From Vallitalea longa (GTDB lineage Bacteria > Bacillota > Clostridia > Lachnospirales > Vallitaleaceae), in NCBI RefSeq assembly GCF_027923465.1, contig NZ_BRLB01000002.1, positions 124,001 through 188,000 on the forward strand: DNA of 64,000 nucleotides, read 5' to 3'. Each line of letters opens with the position of its first letter. Within the stretch, counting starts at the first letter, position 1. Positions 1-8,134 of the stretch are shown in pieces. The notes below the pieces were generated by a model that saw nothing but the letters and a program-made list of their open reading frames with translations, did not search any database and had not been told where the DNA came from. The position numbers were made by a program, and so were the translations under genes.

Positions 1-237
1 AGAAATAAATTCTTCTGGTGAATTAAATTCTTTGTATGAATTATTTCTGATAATTTTTTCTTTTACACTGGGTACTGATTTTACTCTCCTATTGATGTTA
101 AGATAACCATCAGTGCTTACCTCTATTAATTCCTTAAGAAAGATTTTTATTTCATTGGATGCTATTTCCAAATCATTATTTTTAGTATCTATATAATCAG
201 TTACATCATGTATAAATCCAAATAGTTTTAATTCCAT
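1..237 (-). CDS. Partial gene, N-terminus of a RelA/SpoT-domain-like protein (tentative)
   Basis: An open reading frame runs leftward off the window edge, starting with ATG at 237 behind a strong AGGAGGA site (241-247). About 79 residues are visible. They begin MELKLFGFIHDVTDYIDTKN and contain a stretch RVKSVPSVKEKIIRNNSY, which resembles the start of the (p)ppGpp synthetase fold in small alarmone synthetase-like proteins (Arg/Lys-Ser then LKEKI-type motif). The catalytic part lies outside the window, so the family is only a suggestion. If right, it would make or degrade ppGpp-like alarmones in the cytoplasm. The gene itself is well supported by its ribosome binding site and by the absence of stops. 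Confidence 0.5.
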   Translation of the reverse strand, partial: MELKLFGFIHDVTDYIDTKNNDLEIASNEIKIFLKELIEVSTDGYLNINRRVKSVPSVKEKIIRNNSYKEFNSPEEFIS

Positions 238-655
238 AATTCCTCCTATGCATAACAAAGTACTTATAAGCTTTATTTACGCTTCATTTCATGTCGATTT
301 TTTAATTACCATGTAGATCATTTGCCAATTTTATGAGTGTGTACTTCTATTTTATCACTATTTCATACTTTATTAAAAGTTAATTTTATATATTTCAGTA
401 ATGTAATACTTGCATTTTACCTTTTATTATACAATAAAAACAATTATTCAACCATATATTTTACTATAAAAAATAAAATTCCACCCTAATCTAACAGAGT
501 AGAATTTTTTCTATTTGTAGTTTTAATTATAGATTCATACTAATATGCTTGTAATTTCTCACCATCAAAACAAGCTTTCTTCTATCAGTTTTTCAATTAG
601 CAAAATCAACTAATTTTAAAATAATGGTATTAAATCTCTTATTATAAGTCAATAA
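238..655. other. Non-coding region between the edge gene and an acetyltransferase
   Basis: About 420 bases of AT-rich DNA without a convincing gene. It holds the promoter of the leftward edge gene and the 3' side of the acetyltransferase gene. A weak imperfect inverted repeat ending in a T run lies near 475-512, but it is too poor to call a terminator. Confidence 0.6.
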
Positions 656-1159
656 CTAGCAATTTACAGCCACATGAGCAATTTGTTTTTCATCATTCTT
701 TTCAAAATATTTATAAACTTCCATACCCAACTTCTTCGCAACTTTTTGTGATGGAATATTTCTCAATATGGTATATGAGAATATTCTTGGATATTGCAAA
801 ACATTGAATGCATATTCTTTACACGCTAGAGCAGCCTCTGTCGCAAAACCTTTATTGCAATAGTCATTTATAATATGAAAACCTATTTCCGGTAAACTTT
901 CATCATCTATCTCTTGCATGGTTATACCACAATCACCTATAAAAATATCTCCTTCTTTCAATATTACTGCCCATAGTCCATGTTTATATTTTTTATAGTT
1001 GTTAATATTCCAATTAATCCATTTCTCTACTTCTTTCTCGGAAAATGGATGGGGATAAAATTCCATAGATTTTGGATTTGAAAGAACTTTCATTAATTCT
1101 TTTTTGTCATCAAGGCGTAATTCTCTTAAATATAATCTCTTTGTCTCAAGTATTTTCAT
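656..1159 (-). CDS. GNAT N-acetyltransferase, RimJ/RimL type
   Basis: A 167-residue cytoplasmic acyltransferase that would move acetyl from acetyl-CoA to an amino group; the substrate cannot be told. It opens with the typical LETKRLYLRELRLDD strand and has the GNAT motif A region around FHIINDYCNKGFATEAA, where Arg/Gly residues bind the CoA pyrophosphate, followed by NIPSQKVAKKLGM, the motif B helix. The ATG at 1159 is chosen over the upstream ATG at 1177 because AAAGGAG sits 7 bases before it. It stands alone, downstream of the ABC exporter genes with a 70-base gap. Confidence 0.85.
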   Translation of the reverse strand: MKILETKRLYLRELRLDDKKELMKVLSNPKSMEFYPHPFSEKEVEKWINWNINNYKKYKHGLWAVILKEGDIFIGDCGITMQEIDDESLPEIGFHIINDYCNKGFATEAALACKEYAFNVLQYPRIFSYTILRNIPSQKVAKKLGMEVYKYFEKNDEKQIAHVAVNC

Positions 1160-1232
1160 AGTTGGTCTCCTTTGCATAAGTATTTTATTATATTATATAA
1201 TATTAAAAATATTTAGTAAAACATTTATTTAG

Positions 1233-1976
1233 TTACTCCCATTTGAAATATTTGATTGAAATTGTGCAACATACAAATGTTATAGCTACCATCAGTATAA
1301 GTGGGAAAATTATATTGTCAACAGTAAGTCCTAATGATGTAGCTTTTAAGAGTTTAATACCTTGCGTAAGTGGTAGAAGATCTGCAATATTTTGTAGCCC
1401 TTTTGGCATTAATTCATAAGGTAGAGTGGCACCAGAAAAAATCAACATTGGGAAATATAAAACACTTGCTATTATACTCGCTATTTTAACATTAGGTGCA
1501 ATACCTCCAACCATCATTCCTATACTAAACATTGAAGCCATGACCAATAGAAAAGTACCGATAAATAGCAATATAGACCCATTGAACCTAAAATCAAAAA
1601 ACAAGGCTGCAATTATAGTGAGTAGAACAAGCGAAACCAATGAATAGAGAAAGTAGATGGTAACTTGTACCCCTAAAACTAGTATTGGACTTACAGGTGT
1701 CACTTGAAATCTCTTCAGGATCTTTCTATTTCGATATTCAGAAACTACAAGTGGTAACCCCATAACACCACCTGCACAAATGGCAATCGTTGATACAGCT
1801 CCAAAAGTCTGTTCTAAAAAAGTATAATTAGCACCTTCAAAAGCAGGTTTATCTCCATAGATTATTCCAATAAGCACTATAACGACAACAGGCATACATA
1901 TAGCAAATATAAACATATCCATACCTCTGAGAGATAGTTTTAGTTCTGTTTTCAGCATTGTTCTAAACGTTTTCAT
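1233..1976 (-). CDS. ABC-2 type transporter permease
   Basis: Membrane half of an ABC exporter, 247 residues with about six hydrophobic segments, of the ABC2_membrane/YhgE-NodJ-like class. The start at 1976 (MKTFRTMLKTELKLSLRG) follows GAGGAAAA and overlaps the end of the ATPase gene by 14 bases, a sign of translational coupling; the longer reading start at 2027 would lie deep inside the ATPase gene. The motif YRNRKILKRFQVTPVSP matches the cytosolic loop common to drug and antibiotic ABC-2 permeases. With the ATPase and the upstream MerR-type regulator it probably forms a drug- or peptide-responsive efflux pump; the substrate is unknown. Confidence 0.85.
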   Translation of the reverse strand: MKTFRTMLKTELKLSLRGMDMFIFAICMPVVVIVLIGIIYGDKPAFEGANYTFLEQTFGAVSTIAICAGGVMGLPLVVSEYRNRKILKRFQVTPVSPILVLGVQVTIYFLYSLVSLVLLTIIAALFFDFRFNGSILLFIGTFLLVMASMFSIGMMVGGIAPNVKIASIIASVLYFPMLIFSGATLPYELMPKGLQNIADLLPLTQGIKLLKATSLGLTVDNIIFPLILMVAITFVCCTISIKYFKWE

Positions 1977-2694
1977 AAGCTTTTTCCTCATTTGCATACC
2001 ATAGATATACTTCCTCAAAATTTTCATAAGGGCTATTATTAATAGCTTCTGTTACAGTTCCATTAAAAACCATATTACCTTTTTTCAGAATCATTATTTT
2101 GTCACACAAAGCTTCTACTTCATCCATAAAATGAGATGTCAGAAAGATTGTCAGTCCCTTCTTTTTTAGATGAGATAAACATTTCCATACATCATGTCTC
2201 GCCCTTGTATCAAGTCCTGTTGTTAATTCATCCAAAAAGACTACTTTTGGATCAGGAATAAGGGCTAAGACAATAAATAACTTTTGTTTTTGTCCACCAG
2301 ACAATTCAGCAACAGGACTTCCAGCCTTTTCAAGTAATCCGAATGTTTTCAATAGTTCTTTATAATCCGTAACTTCTTTGTAAAGGCACTGGGTTTCTTC
2401 ACATAACTCAGATACACATATTTTATCCTGATAATTTGCTTCTTGAAACTGAACACCAACATATTCAAATAATTTATTTCTATCTTTTTGTGGATTCATT
2501 CCAAGAATTGAAATCGTACCATTATCAGGTTTACGAGTACCTAAAATACATTCCATAGTAGTACTTTTTCCAGCACCATTTGCGCCAAGAAGCCCAAAGA
2601 CTTCTCCCCTTTTCACAGAAATATCTATATTGTTTATAATTGTAGTATTTCCGTATGATTTTTTAAGTTGTTCTATTCTGATAGTTGTTTCCAA
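1963..2694 (-). CDS. ABC transporter ATP-binding protein, drug-export type
   Basis: Cytoplasmic ATPase of 243 residues that energises the neighbouring permease. Walker A is GANGAGKST (about residues 37-45), the signature is LSGGQKQKL, and Walker B is KVVFLDELTTGLD. The Walker B region has Leu where most family members have Pro (LDEPT). The start is a TTG codon at 2694, supported by AGGAGG eight bases upstream; there is no ATG in a usable place. The C-terminal part carries the DrrA-like tail typical of single-ATPase exporters. It follows the two-headed MerR gene and its operator-like repeat. Confidence 0.88.
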   Translation of the reverse strand: METTIRIEQLKKSYGNTTIINNIDISVKRGEVFGLLGANGAGKSTTMECILGTRKPDNGTISILGMNPQKDRNKLFEYVGVQFQEANYQDKICVSELCEETQCLYKEVTDYKELLKTFGLLEKAGSPVAELSGGQKQKLFIVLALIPDPKVVFLDELTTGLDTRARHDVWKCLSHLKKKGLTIFLTSHFMDEVEALCDKIMILKKGNMVFNGTVTEAINNSPYENFEEVYLWYANEEKAYENV

Positions 2695-2756
2695 TTTACA
2701 TACCTCCTATAATTTCTGGCAAGAAAAGCCAAATAGCTTTCCTGTAGTAAAATAAT

Positions 2757-2780
2757 AACACCAGAAAAAACTCTGGTGTT
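2757..2780 (-). terminator. 8-bp perfect hairpin after the MerR gene
   Basis: AACACCAG and CTGGTGTT pair perfectly around an 8-base loop. On the minus strand the stem lies just after the stop of the MerR-type gene and before the ABC ATPase. It is followed by ATTATTTT rather than a clean T run, so it may be a weak terminator, or simply part of the operator motif that overlaps it. Confidence 0.4.
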
Positions 2781-2793
2781 AAAGTGGAGGGTT
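2771..2793 (-). promoter_or_regulatory. MerR-type operator-like motif, copy 1 (before the ABC operon)
   Basis: Read on the minus strand this is AACCCTCCACTTTAACACC then AGAG. It matches copy 2 upstream of the MerR gene at 18 of 23 positions. The CTCC...-type half sites recall BmrR/Mta operators (known family feature). It overlaps the stop codon of the MerR gene and sits about 80 bases before the ATPase start, so it could control the exporter from an internal promoter. Confidence 0.5.
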
Positions 2794-3537
2794 AATTTGA
2801 AATTCTTTTTTCATGTTCAGGATAGTTGTTTTCATTAGTGAGGCATTTATTTGCGCACTTTGTATAGATGACAGTAATTTGTCACATGCTGTTATAATAT
2901 CTTCATTTTCCTCTGGCATATCAATAATATCTCTTATATCTATTTCAGTATTATATGATAAGACATTCAACATTCTTAATATCGCTGATAAAGAATAATT
3001 GGCACATCGTAATACACGAATTATTTTTAGTCGACGTAAATCTTCATGTGTATATACACGATAACCATTAGATTTACGTTTTACTGTTAACAAACCATTA
3101 AGTTCCCAATTTCGCAGTGTATCCATCGATATATTCAGATAATTAGATACTTCTTTTCTCTTAAGAAGAACTTCATGTAATTTATCTTCACCAGATAACA
3201 GATTTTTGACTATATCAATAGCTTCCTCTGCATTATCTTTTTCTCGTTGGAGCTGTTCTAGATACTCATCTGTTAATATTATGGCTTCATCAAAATTTCC
3301 AGTAGCAGAAACTATAATTATATTTAGGGCCTTTCTTCTAAGTCCATTTTGTAGGATCTCCACTTTTAAAGCAGCACGAGCTAATTTAAATTGCTCAATA
3401 TGGATATCTGTAAAAATACGATATCCGTTTTTCTGTCTTTCAACTTTCGGTATTAGTCCCCACTTCTCATATAATCTTACCGTATTAGGGTGTATACCAA
3501 TTATTTTCGCTACTTCACTTGTTCTATAAGTATTCAT
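2779..3537 (-). CDS. Transcriptional regulator with two MerR-type DNA-binding domains
   Basis: A 252-residue protein with two winged-helix MerR heads in tandem. The first (about 1-70) has TSEVAKIIGIHPNTVRLYEKWGLI and NGYRIFTDIHIEQ; the second (about 125-195) has RKEVSNYLNISMDTLRNWELNGLL and NGYRVYTHEDLRRL. A helical linker separates them. Standard MerR proteins have one head and a dimerising coiled coil plus sensor domain; here the second head takes the sensor's place. ATG 3537 is preferred to 3573 because GGGAGG lies about seven bases upstream. It precedes the ABC exporter in the same direction, and the same operator-like motif lies before both units, so autoregulation and exporter control are likely. 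Confidence 0.85.
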   Translation of the reverse strand: MNTYRTSEVAKIIGIHPNTVRLYEKWGLIPKVERQKNGYRIFTDIHIEQFKLARAALKVEILQNGLRRKALNIIIVSATGNFDEAIILTDEYLEQLQREKDNAEEAIDIVKNLLSGEDKLHEVLLKRKEVSNYLNISMDTLRNWELNGLLTVKRKSNGYRVYTHEDLRRLKIIRVLRCANYSLSAILRMLNVLSYNTEIDIRDIIDMPEENEDIITACDKLLSSIQSAQINASLMKTTILNMKKEFQINPPL

Positions 3538-3558
3538 CAATAAACCTCCCTCTATATA

Positions 3559-3600
3559 ATTATACTTTTCCATAGAAGTCTGGTGTTTTAATGGAGAGTT
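3559..3600 (-). promoter_or_regulatory. MerR gene promoter region with operator-like motif, copy 2
   Basis: Positions 3578-3600 read AACTCTCCATTAAAACACC then AGAC on the minus strand, the second copy of the motif at 2771-2793. A perfect TATAAT (3559-3564) follows it, ahead of the GGGAGG site of the MerR gene. No good -35 box is seen at normal spacing, as is common for MerR-activated promoters. Confidence 0.5.
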
Positions 3601-3609
3601 TTATTTTTA

Positions 3610-4242
3610 TCAAATAACTTCTACCATGCAATCCACTAATTTCTTCTCATCAAATCTAGATTTAGGTACAAATACACTAATAGCAACATCTTCTTCAAGT
3701 TTAACTGCCACACAATAAGCATATAATTCTATTTCATTTCTAAAATAGATAGTAATATCATTTTTAGTTATAACATAATGTATTTTTTCATCGTACATTT
3801 TCTTATCATCATCAAGTGCAAATCCTATAGCTGTTTCTTCCTTCAAATCAAAATTTCCTACCATTGAAGTTAATCTCACTGGATGAGAAGATTCAACTTT
3901 GTCAATATATATTATTGAATCATCATCAATTGCTTTAGCTAAATGACAAGTTTCATTAGTTAATTCTGCAAGACGTACTAACTTATTATGGTACCTATTA
4001 ATCAATATATCATCTACGTTATATTTAGAATATAATTCTAATATTTTGGAACCTAATTCATAAAATCCATTATCATTTCTTTTAATCAATTTATGTGATT
4101 CTAGTGTTAAAATCAATCCATTCAATGTGGTTAGTGGCATATCTAATTTCTTGCTTAAAGACGATAGATTATATTTATCTTGATTATCGGATATAAAATC
4201 TAGTATATTAATTGTTTTATCTATTGTTTTAATAGTCTTCAT
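3610..4242 (-). CDS. IclR-family transcriptional regulator
   Basis: A 210-residue regulator. The N-terminal winged helix (about residues 1-65: KTIDKTINILDFISDNQ, then NLSSLSKKLDMPLTTLNGLI) is clearly IclR-like, followed by an effector-binding domain with HLAKAIDDDSIIYIDKVESSHPVRLTSMVG. It is somewhat shorter than the usual 250 residues, the loss being at the C-terminus. ATG 4242 is used because GAAGGAG precedes it; the reading frame extends to 4269 without a ribosome site. It is divergent from an SDR gene, with a perfect palindrome between them, so it probably controls that gene in response to a small metabolite. Confidence 0.82.
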   Translation of the reverse strand: MKTIKTIDKTINILDFISDNQDKYNLSSLSKKLDMPLTTLNGLILTLESHKLIKRNDNGFYELGSKILELYSKYNVDDILINRYHNKLVRLAELTNETCHLAKAIDDDSIIYIDKVESSHPVRLTSMVGNFDLKEETAIGFALDDDKKMYDEKIHYVITKNDITIYFRNEIELYAYCVAVKLEEDVAISVFVPKSRFDEKKLVDCMVEVI

Positions 4243-4289
4243 ACCAGTCTCCTTCTCTTTCAAAATCAATTTTTATTATAGCATACTTC

Positions 4290-4317
4290 TTGACAAATTC
4301 AAAAGCAGTGTTACAAT
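4290..4317 (+). promoter_or_regulatory. Sigma-A promoter of the SDR gene
   Basis: TTGACA (4290-4295) and TACAAT (4312-4317) are separated by 16 bases, pointing to the SDR gene that starts at 4375. Confidence 0.6.
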
Positions 4318-4341
4318 ATATACGTAATAATATTTATATTA

Positions 4342-4356
4342 TACTATATTATAGTA
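4342..4356. promoter_or_regulatory. Palindromic operator candidate for the IclR regulator
   Basis: TACTATA-T-TATAGTA is a perfect 7-1-7 palindrome lying between the -10 box and the ribosome binding site of the SDR gene. Its place suggests that a bound dimer would block transcription; the assignment to the adjacent IclR protein is inference. Confidence 0.4.
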
Positions 4357-4374
4357 AGAAAGAGGAATGATATC

Positions 4375-5139
4375 ATGAATAGAGTATTAATCACAGGAGC
4401 TAATCAAGGTATGGGCTTGGCTACAACAAAACTTTTTTTGAAAAAAGGTTGGAGAGTTGCTATGGTAGATATTAATGAAGAACTAGGCAAAAAGGAATGT
4501 GATAAGCTTAAAACGGAATATGGAAATGTTATAGAATTCTTCAAATGTAATATATCAGATATCTCAGATATAAAATCTATGAGAGAATCAATTGCCATGA
4601 AATTTGATGGTGGAGTTGATGGAATCGTTAATTGTGCTGGAATTTTTGCAACTGGGGCTTGTCATAACTTGGAAGAAGATCAATGGGATAAGATAATGGA
4701 TGTAGATGTTAAAGCGATTTATCTTATTGCAAAGGTATTTATTCCATATATGATGTCACAGAAAAAAGGTTCAATTGTAAATGTCGCTTCATGTGCTGGT
4801 ATCCAAGGCGATTATAACATGGTAGCATATTGTGCAGCCAAAGGTGCTGTAGTTAATATGACTAGAGCTATGGCTTTAGATTATGGTAAATACAATATTA
4901 GAACAAACACCGTATCACCAGCAGCTTGTGCTACTCCTATGTTCAAAAAAAATCCTCAAGAGGTTCAAGAGACATTTGCAGAAGCCAATCCATTAAAGCA
5001 TCTTTGTACTCCTGAAGAAGTTGCTCATGCAATTTACTTTTTAATCTCTGAAGAATCCAATTCATGTAATGGTACCAATCTAGAAGTAACTGGTGGTATC
5101 AACATAGCTTGTGGTTCACCAGTTGTTCAAGAAGGTTAA
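4375..5139 (+). CDS. SDR-family NAD(P)-dependent oxidoreductase
   Basis: A 254-residue classical short-chain dehydrogenase/reductase. The cofactor site TGANQGMG is at residues 7-14. The catalytic set is Ser in NVASCAG and the pair Tyr-x-x-x-Lys in AYCAAKG. Asp in VDINEEL after the second strand favours NAD(H) over NADP(H). It would oxidise a hydroxyl or reduce a carbonyl on a small molecule, most often a sugar acid or alcohol when an IclR regulator is next door; the exact substrate is not visible. A strong promoter, a palindrome and an AGAGG ribosome site precede it, and a hairpin terminator follows. Confidence 0.88.
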   Translation: MNRVLITGANQGMGLATTKLFLKKGWRVAMVDINEELGKKECDKLKTEYGNVIEFFKCNISDISDIKSMRESIAMKFDGGVDGIVNCAGIFATGACHNLEEDQWDKIMDVDVKAIYLIAKVFIPYMMSQKKGSIVNVASCAGIQGDYNMVAYCAAKGAVVNMTRAMALDYGKYNIRTNTVSPAACATPMFKKNPQEVQETFAEANPLKHLCTPEEVAHAIYFLISEESNSCNGTNLEVTGGINIACGSPVVQEG

Positions 5140-5170
5140 TCTACATATATACAGAATTTATTTTATAAAT

Positions 5171-5204
5171 GGCTGAACCCAATATATTTGTTCAGTCGTT
5201 TTTT
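5171..5204 (+). terminator. Terminator of the SDR gene
   Basis: GGCTGAAC pairs with GTTCAGTC (one G-U pair) around an 11-base loop, followed by a T6 run. Confidence 0.75.
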
Positions 5205-5342
5205 CAATTCCAGATATTGAAGCTATACTAGCTATATTCTATGAAACCTTATATAAGGCACAATTTCTTTTTTTGTACTGTTTTTTCTATACTGATTATA
5301 TCATTTTATATATCTTTAAATAACATGCCAATCATATAGTAT

Positions 5343-5837
5343 CTATAGAATTTTGCTCATATAATATTCATCTACATATTTTCCGTTCACGATAAGTGAT
5401 TTTTCTTTGATTCCTTCAATCTTGAATCCCATTTTTTTATATAGATGAATAGCACTTTCATTATCGACCATAACTGTTAATTCCAGTCTTTTAATATCAC
5501 TTTCTAATGCCCATTCTTCCATCTTAGCAAAGAGTTTTACACCCATTCGTTTTCCTCTATATTCTTTTAATAGACCTATTACTATATAAGCACTGTGTTT
5601 TATTCTATTAGCGAATCCTCTCTCAGCTGATAAAAATCCAACTATTTTCTTATTATCTTCAACTATCAATATTAGTGACTTTGTTTCATTCATCTTGATG
5701 ATATCAGATTGCATTTCTTCTATTGTTGTTTTTCTCTCTCCTTGCTCAAACATCATATCATTTGTTTCATTATCCAATTGTTTCAGCATATCAAGAAATC
5801 TTTGTGAATCTTTCGTTTCAATTCTTCTAATAACCAT
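5343..5837 (-). CDS. GNAT N-acetyltransferase
   Basis: A 164-residue acetyltransferase. Motif A is visible as YIVIGLLKEYRGKRMGVKLFAKMEEWA (R/Q-x-x-G-x-G/A type), followed by RLELTVMVDNESAIHLYKKMGFKIEG, the motif B asparagine/tyrosine region. ATG 5837 has GGAGG a few bases before it. The acceptor substrate is not predictable. It is a single gene, with a short gap to its neighbours. Confidence 0.87.
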   Translation of the reverse strand: MVIRRIETKDSQRFLDMLKQLDNETNDMMFEQGERKTTIEEMQSDIIKMNETKSLILIVEDNKKIVGFLSAERGFANRIKHSAYIVIGLLKEYRGKRMGVKLFAKMEEWALESDIKRLELTVMVDNESAIHLYKKMGFKIEGIKEKSLIVNGKYVDEYYMSKIL

Positions 5838-5895
5838 TATTTACCTCCAATCTTTAATTACTTATTCTCTAATATATTATGTATTTTGTATCACT

Positions 5896-6354
5896 TCATA
5901 AATTCTTGTTCTTTTGTTCCAACAAATAATTCTCTACTTCTTCTGTTGTTAGTCTTCTTACCTGAGCATTTTGGAATTTTTCATATTTATCTCCTTGAAA
6001 GACAGGTTTCATCTGAGTACATGATTTTTGTTTATTTTTGCAGAGATAGACATTTAACTCTTCTACATTCTTAAATATCTTATAAGATTTTCTACCTTTA
6101 CTATCTGTTATCTCGTAAATACCGCAAGGTATTTTTGTTGACACTTCAGCTGTTCTCAAGTACAACTTTGCTATCTCTAGTGTTTTAAATGGGAAATTCC
6201 ATCTTTGCAGTCCTCTTCTTTCATCTTTATTGATGCATATACATCGTCCACATGTTCCACAGATATATTGTATATGATTTTCCAAACATTCTCTTGGCTT
6301 CAATAATGGTGTTATTCTATTATTACTACTGTAGCATTCTTTACATTCACTCAT
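5896..6354 (-). CDS. Small cysteine-rich protein of unknown function
   Basis: A 152-residue soluble protein with a GAGGAGA ribosome site. The N-terminal 45 residues carry cysteine groups CKEC (4-7) and CGTCGRC (about 33-39) that could hold a zinc ribbon; the rest is mixed, charged and without membrane segments or a signal peptide. The family is not recognised. It lies directly downstream of the broken BtrH-type gene, 26 bases away, and could have shared its transcript. Confidence 0.7.
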   Translation of the reverse strand: MSECKECYSSNNRITPLLKPRECLENHIQYICGTCGRCICINKDERRGLQRWNFPFKTLEIAKLYLRTAEVSTKIPCGIYEITDSKGRKSYKIFKNVEELNVYLCKNKQKSCTQMKPVFQGDKYEKFQNAQVRRLTTEEVENYLLEQKNKNL

Positions 6355-6380
6355 GTCATTCTCCTCGTTATATTTAATTA

Positions 6381-7276
6381 CTATTTGCTTATTATATTTA
6401 GTAGTTCAGTCAACACTGCAATTTCTTTTAAATGTATCCCTTTAATTATATCAGACATCTTCAGCAATAACTGACATTCAATTGTTTCTGATAATTCCCA
6501 CATTAGATCTCCTACCTTGTCCCATTCTTTTGATATTTCAATGTAAGAAACTCCTAATTCTCTCATTAGTTTACTACCAACAACTTCACTTGCCTGAATT
6601 AAAAAATCACCATACATTCTTCTAAAAATACCTCCGCCAGTACCACCGTCAGCATTTATTTGAAAGTAATTTGTAGCTCCCGCTAATTTTAGTTTCTCTT
6701 TATCAAATTTATTCCATTTCATTATTTCCTTAGAAAATTTATCAATACCATTTAATCCTAATAATTTTGCTGGTGGATTTAACATATTATCACAAGTTTC
6801 TCTGATTGCTGAAAATATAATGGATGACGTTATCTTTTGTTTGTTAGTTATTTTGATGTCGAGATATTTATTCTTTGCTGGAAAAGGTCTATAATTACTA
6901 CTTCTACCTTTCTCCATTTGAACAAAATCCACTAAATGATAATCTTTTGCTATATTCCCATTAGGTGTTCTAATCGCATAATTAGAGTTATCCCTATCAC
7001 TAATATAAAATTTTCTTGCTTTATCATCATAACCAAAGATTACTACTGCATGTCCACCAAAGTGATTGTCAACACTAAATCAAATGGTTTTATTCTTCCT
7101 GACACCAAAGGTGATTGTTGAAGATTAATATATACAAATGATAGACCTGAACCTATTCCAAAAATCATTTCTTCCGTAATTGGAAAATCAAAATATTGAA
7201 ATACTTGTTTTAATGCATTTGTTATACAATGCTTACCTCCACTTGTCTTGAATTTACTAATAACTTTTTTCATCAT
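6381..7276 (-). pseudogene. Decayed BtrH N-terminal / DUF4872-type gene (frameshift and likely internal deletion)
   Basis: The 5' part (7276 to about 7090) encodes MKKVISKFKTSGGKHCITNALKQ and FGIGSGLSFVYI, the cysteine-containing start of BtrH-type papain-like proteins. Reading then shifts: the next frame gives DNHFGGHAVVIFGYDD, the family's GGH motif, and runs into a 183-residue DUF4872 tail with INADGGTGGGIFRRMYGDFL. In intact relatives some 50-70 residues separate the Gly-Arg after the glycine-rich motif from the GGH motif; here fewer than ten do, so a deletion of roughly 150-200 bases with a frame change is inferred. BtrH moves an acyl group from a carrier protein during butirosin synthesis; the relatives are mostly of unknown role. 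The start is well supported by GGGAGAAAAT. Confidence 0.8.
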
Positions 7277-7528
7277 ATTTTCTCCCTATTTCCATATTAT
7301 ATTTTTTTACTACCAATACAAAAATTAGTTTAACATCAGAAATAGGACAGCATTATGTCATGTTCATAAAAAACTATGCTTTATATAATTGAATAAAATC
7401 CTCTAAATCATATTAAAATAATAAAGTTTTATCATCTCACTACATAGAAAATGTATTTGTTTCATTTTTATTGTCAATATTATTATAATATAAATATATT
7501 AATATAGTCTAGATATAAGGAGGATAAA

Positions 7529-7963
7529 ATGAAACAAAAATTTAATATGTACTTATTCGGACTCTATGAATTAATTATAGCTTTTGTAGCTTTTTATACT
7601 GGCATAAAAATGATTTCAGATCCCATTGGAGAATTAGGTGTTTTTGCTCACGAATTTCCAATTGACTGGAGTACTAAACTTCAAATTGACAGTTGGTCTA
7701 TCCCTGGAATATTTGCAATCTTATTATTTGGTATTGGAAATGTTTTGGTGTTCATTTATTGTATAACAAAAAACCAAAGATTATGTGGTATATTAGGAAT
7801 AATTATGGGAAGCATACTGTTTGTGGGTATAATTATACAAATGCTTTGGCTAGAAATAATACTATTTAGTATCCAATGTTTATTGGCAAGTATCATTCAA
7901 ATACTATGGGGAATCGTACTTCTCAAAAACCATAAAACCAACGCACTTATAAGTAACCAATAA
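7529..7963 (+). CDS. Small integral membrane protein, four helices
   Basis: A 144-residue protein with four hydrophobic segments, near residues 8-25, 55-75, 85-105 and 110-132, and no signal peptidase site. AAGGAGG precedes the ATG by six bases, and a hairpin terminator follows, so it is a single-gene unit. No family is recognised; it resembles small DoxX-like or DUF-type membrane proteins only in size and topology. Confidence 0.75.
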   Translation: MKQKFNMYLFGLYELIIAFVAFYTGIKMISDPIGELGVFAHEFPIDWSTKLQIDSWSIPGIFAILLFGIGNVLVFIYCITKNQRLCGILGIIMGSILFVGIIIQMLWLEIILFSIQCLLASIIQILWGIVLLKNHKTNALISNQ

Positions 7964-7976
7964 AAAATAATTCGTT

Positions 7977-8012
7977 AGAGCTAATTCATTATCATTAGAA
8001 TTGCTCTTTTTT
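7977..8012 (+). terminator. Terminator of the small membrane protein gene
   Basis: AGAGCTAATTC pairs with GAATTGCTCT with one bulged base, followed by a T6 run. Confidence 0.7.
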
Positions 8013-8134
8013 ATCTTATAGAAAAATAATACTTTTATTTTATTAAATTCCATTAATTATTAGAGTCTTTATTGATTATTATTTGATAAACCACTATAAT
8101 ATAAATATTCTAATTCAAAGATTGGAGATATAAA

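Noticed and set aside
475-512. Terminator near 475-512
   Set aside because: Arms AAATTC/GAATTT are short and interrupted; base pairing too weak to call.
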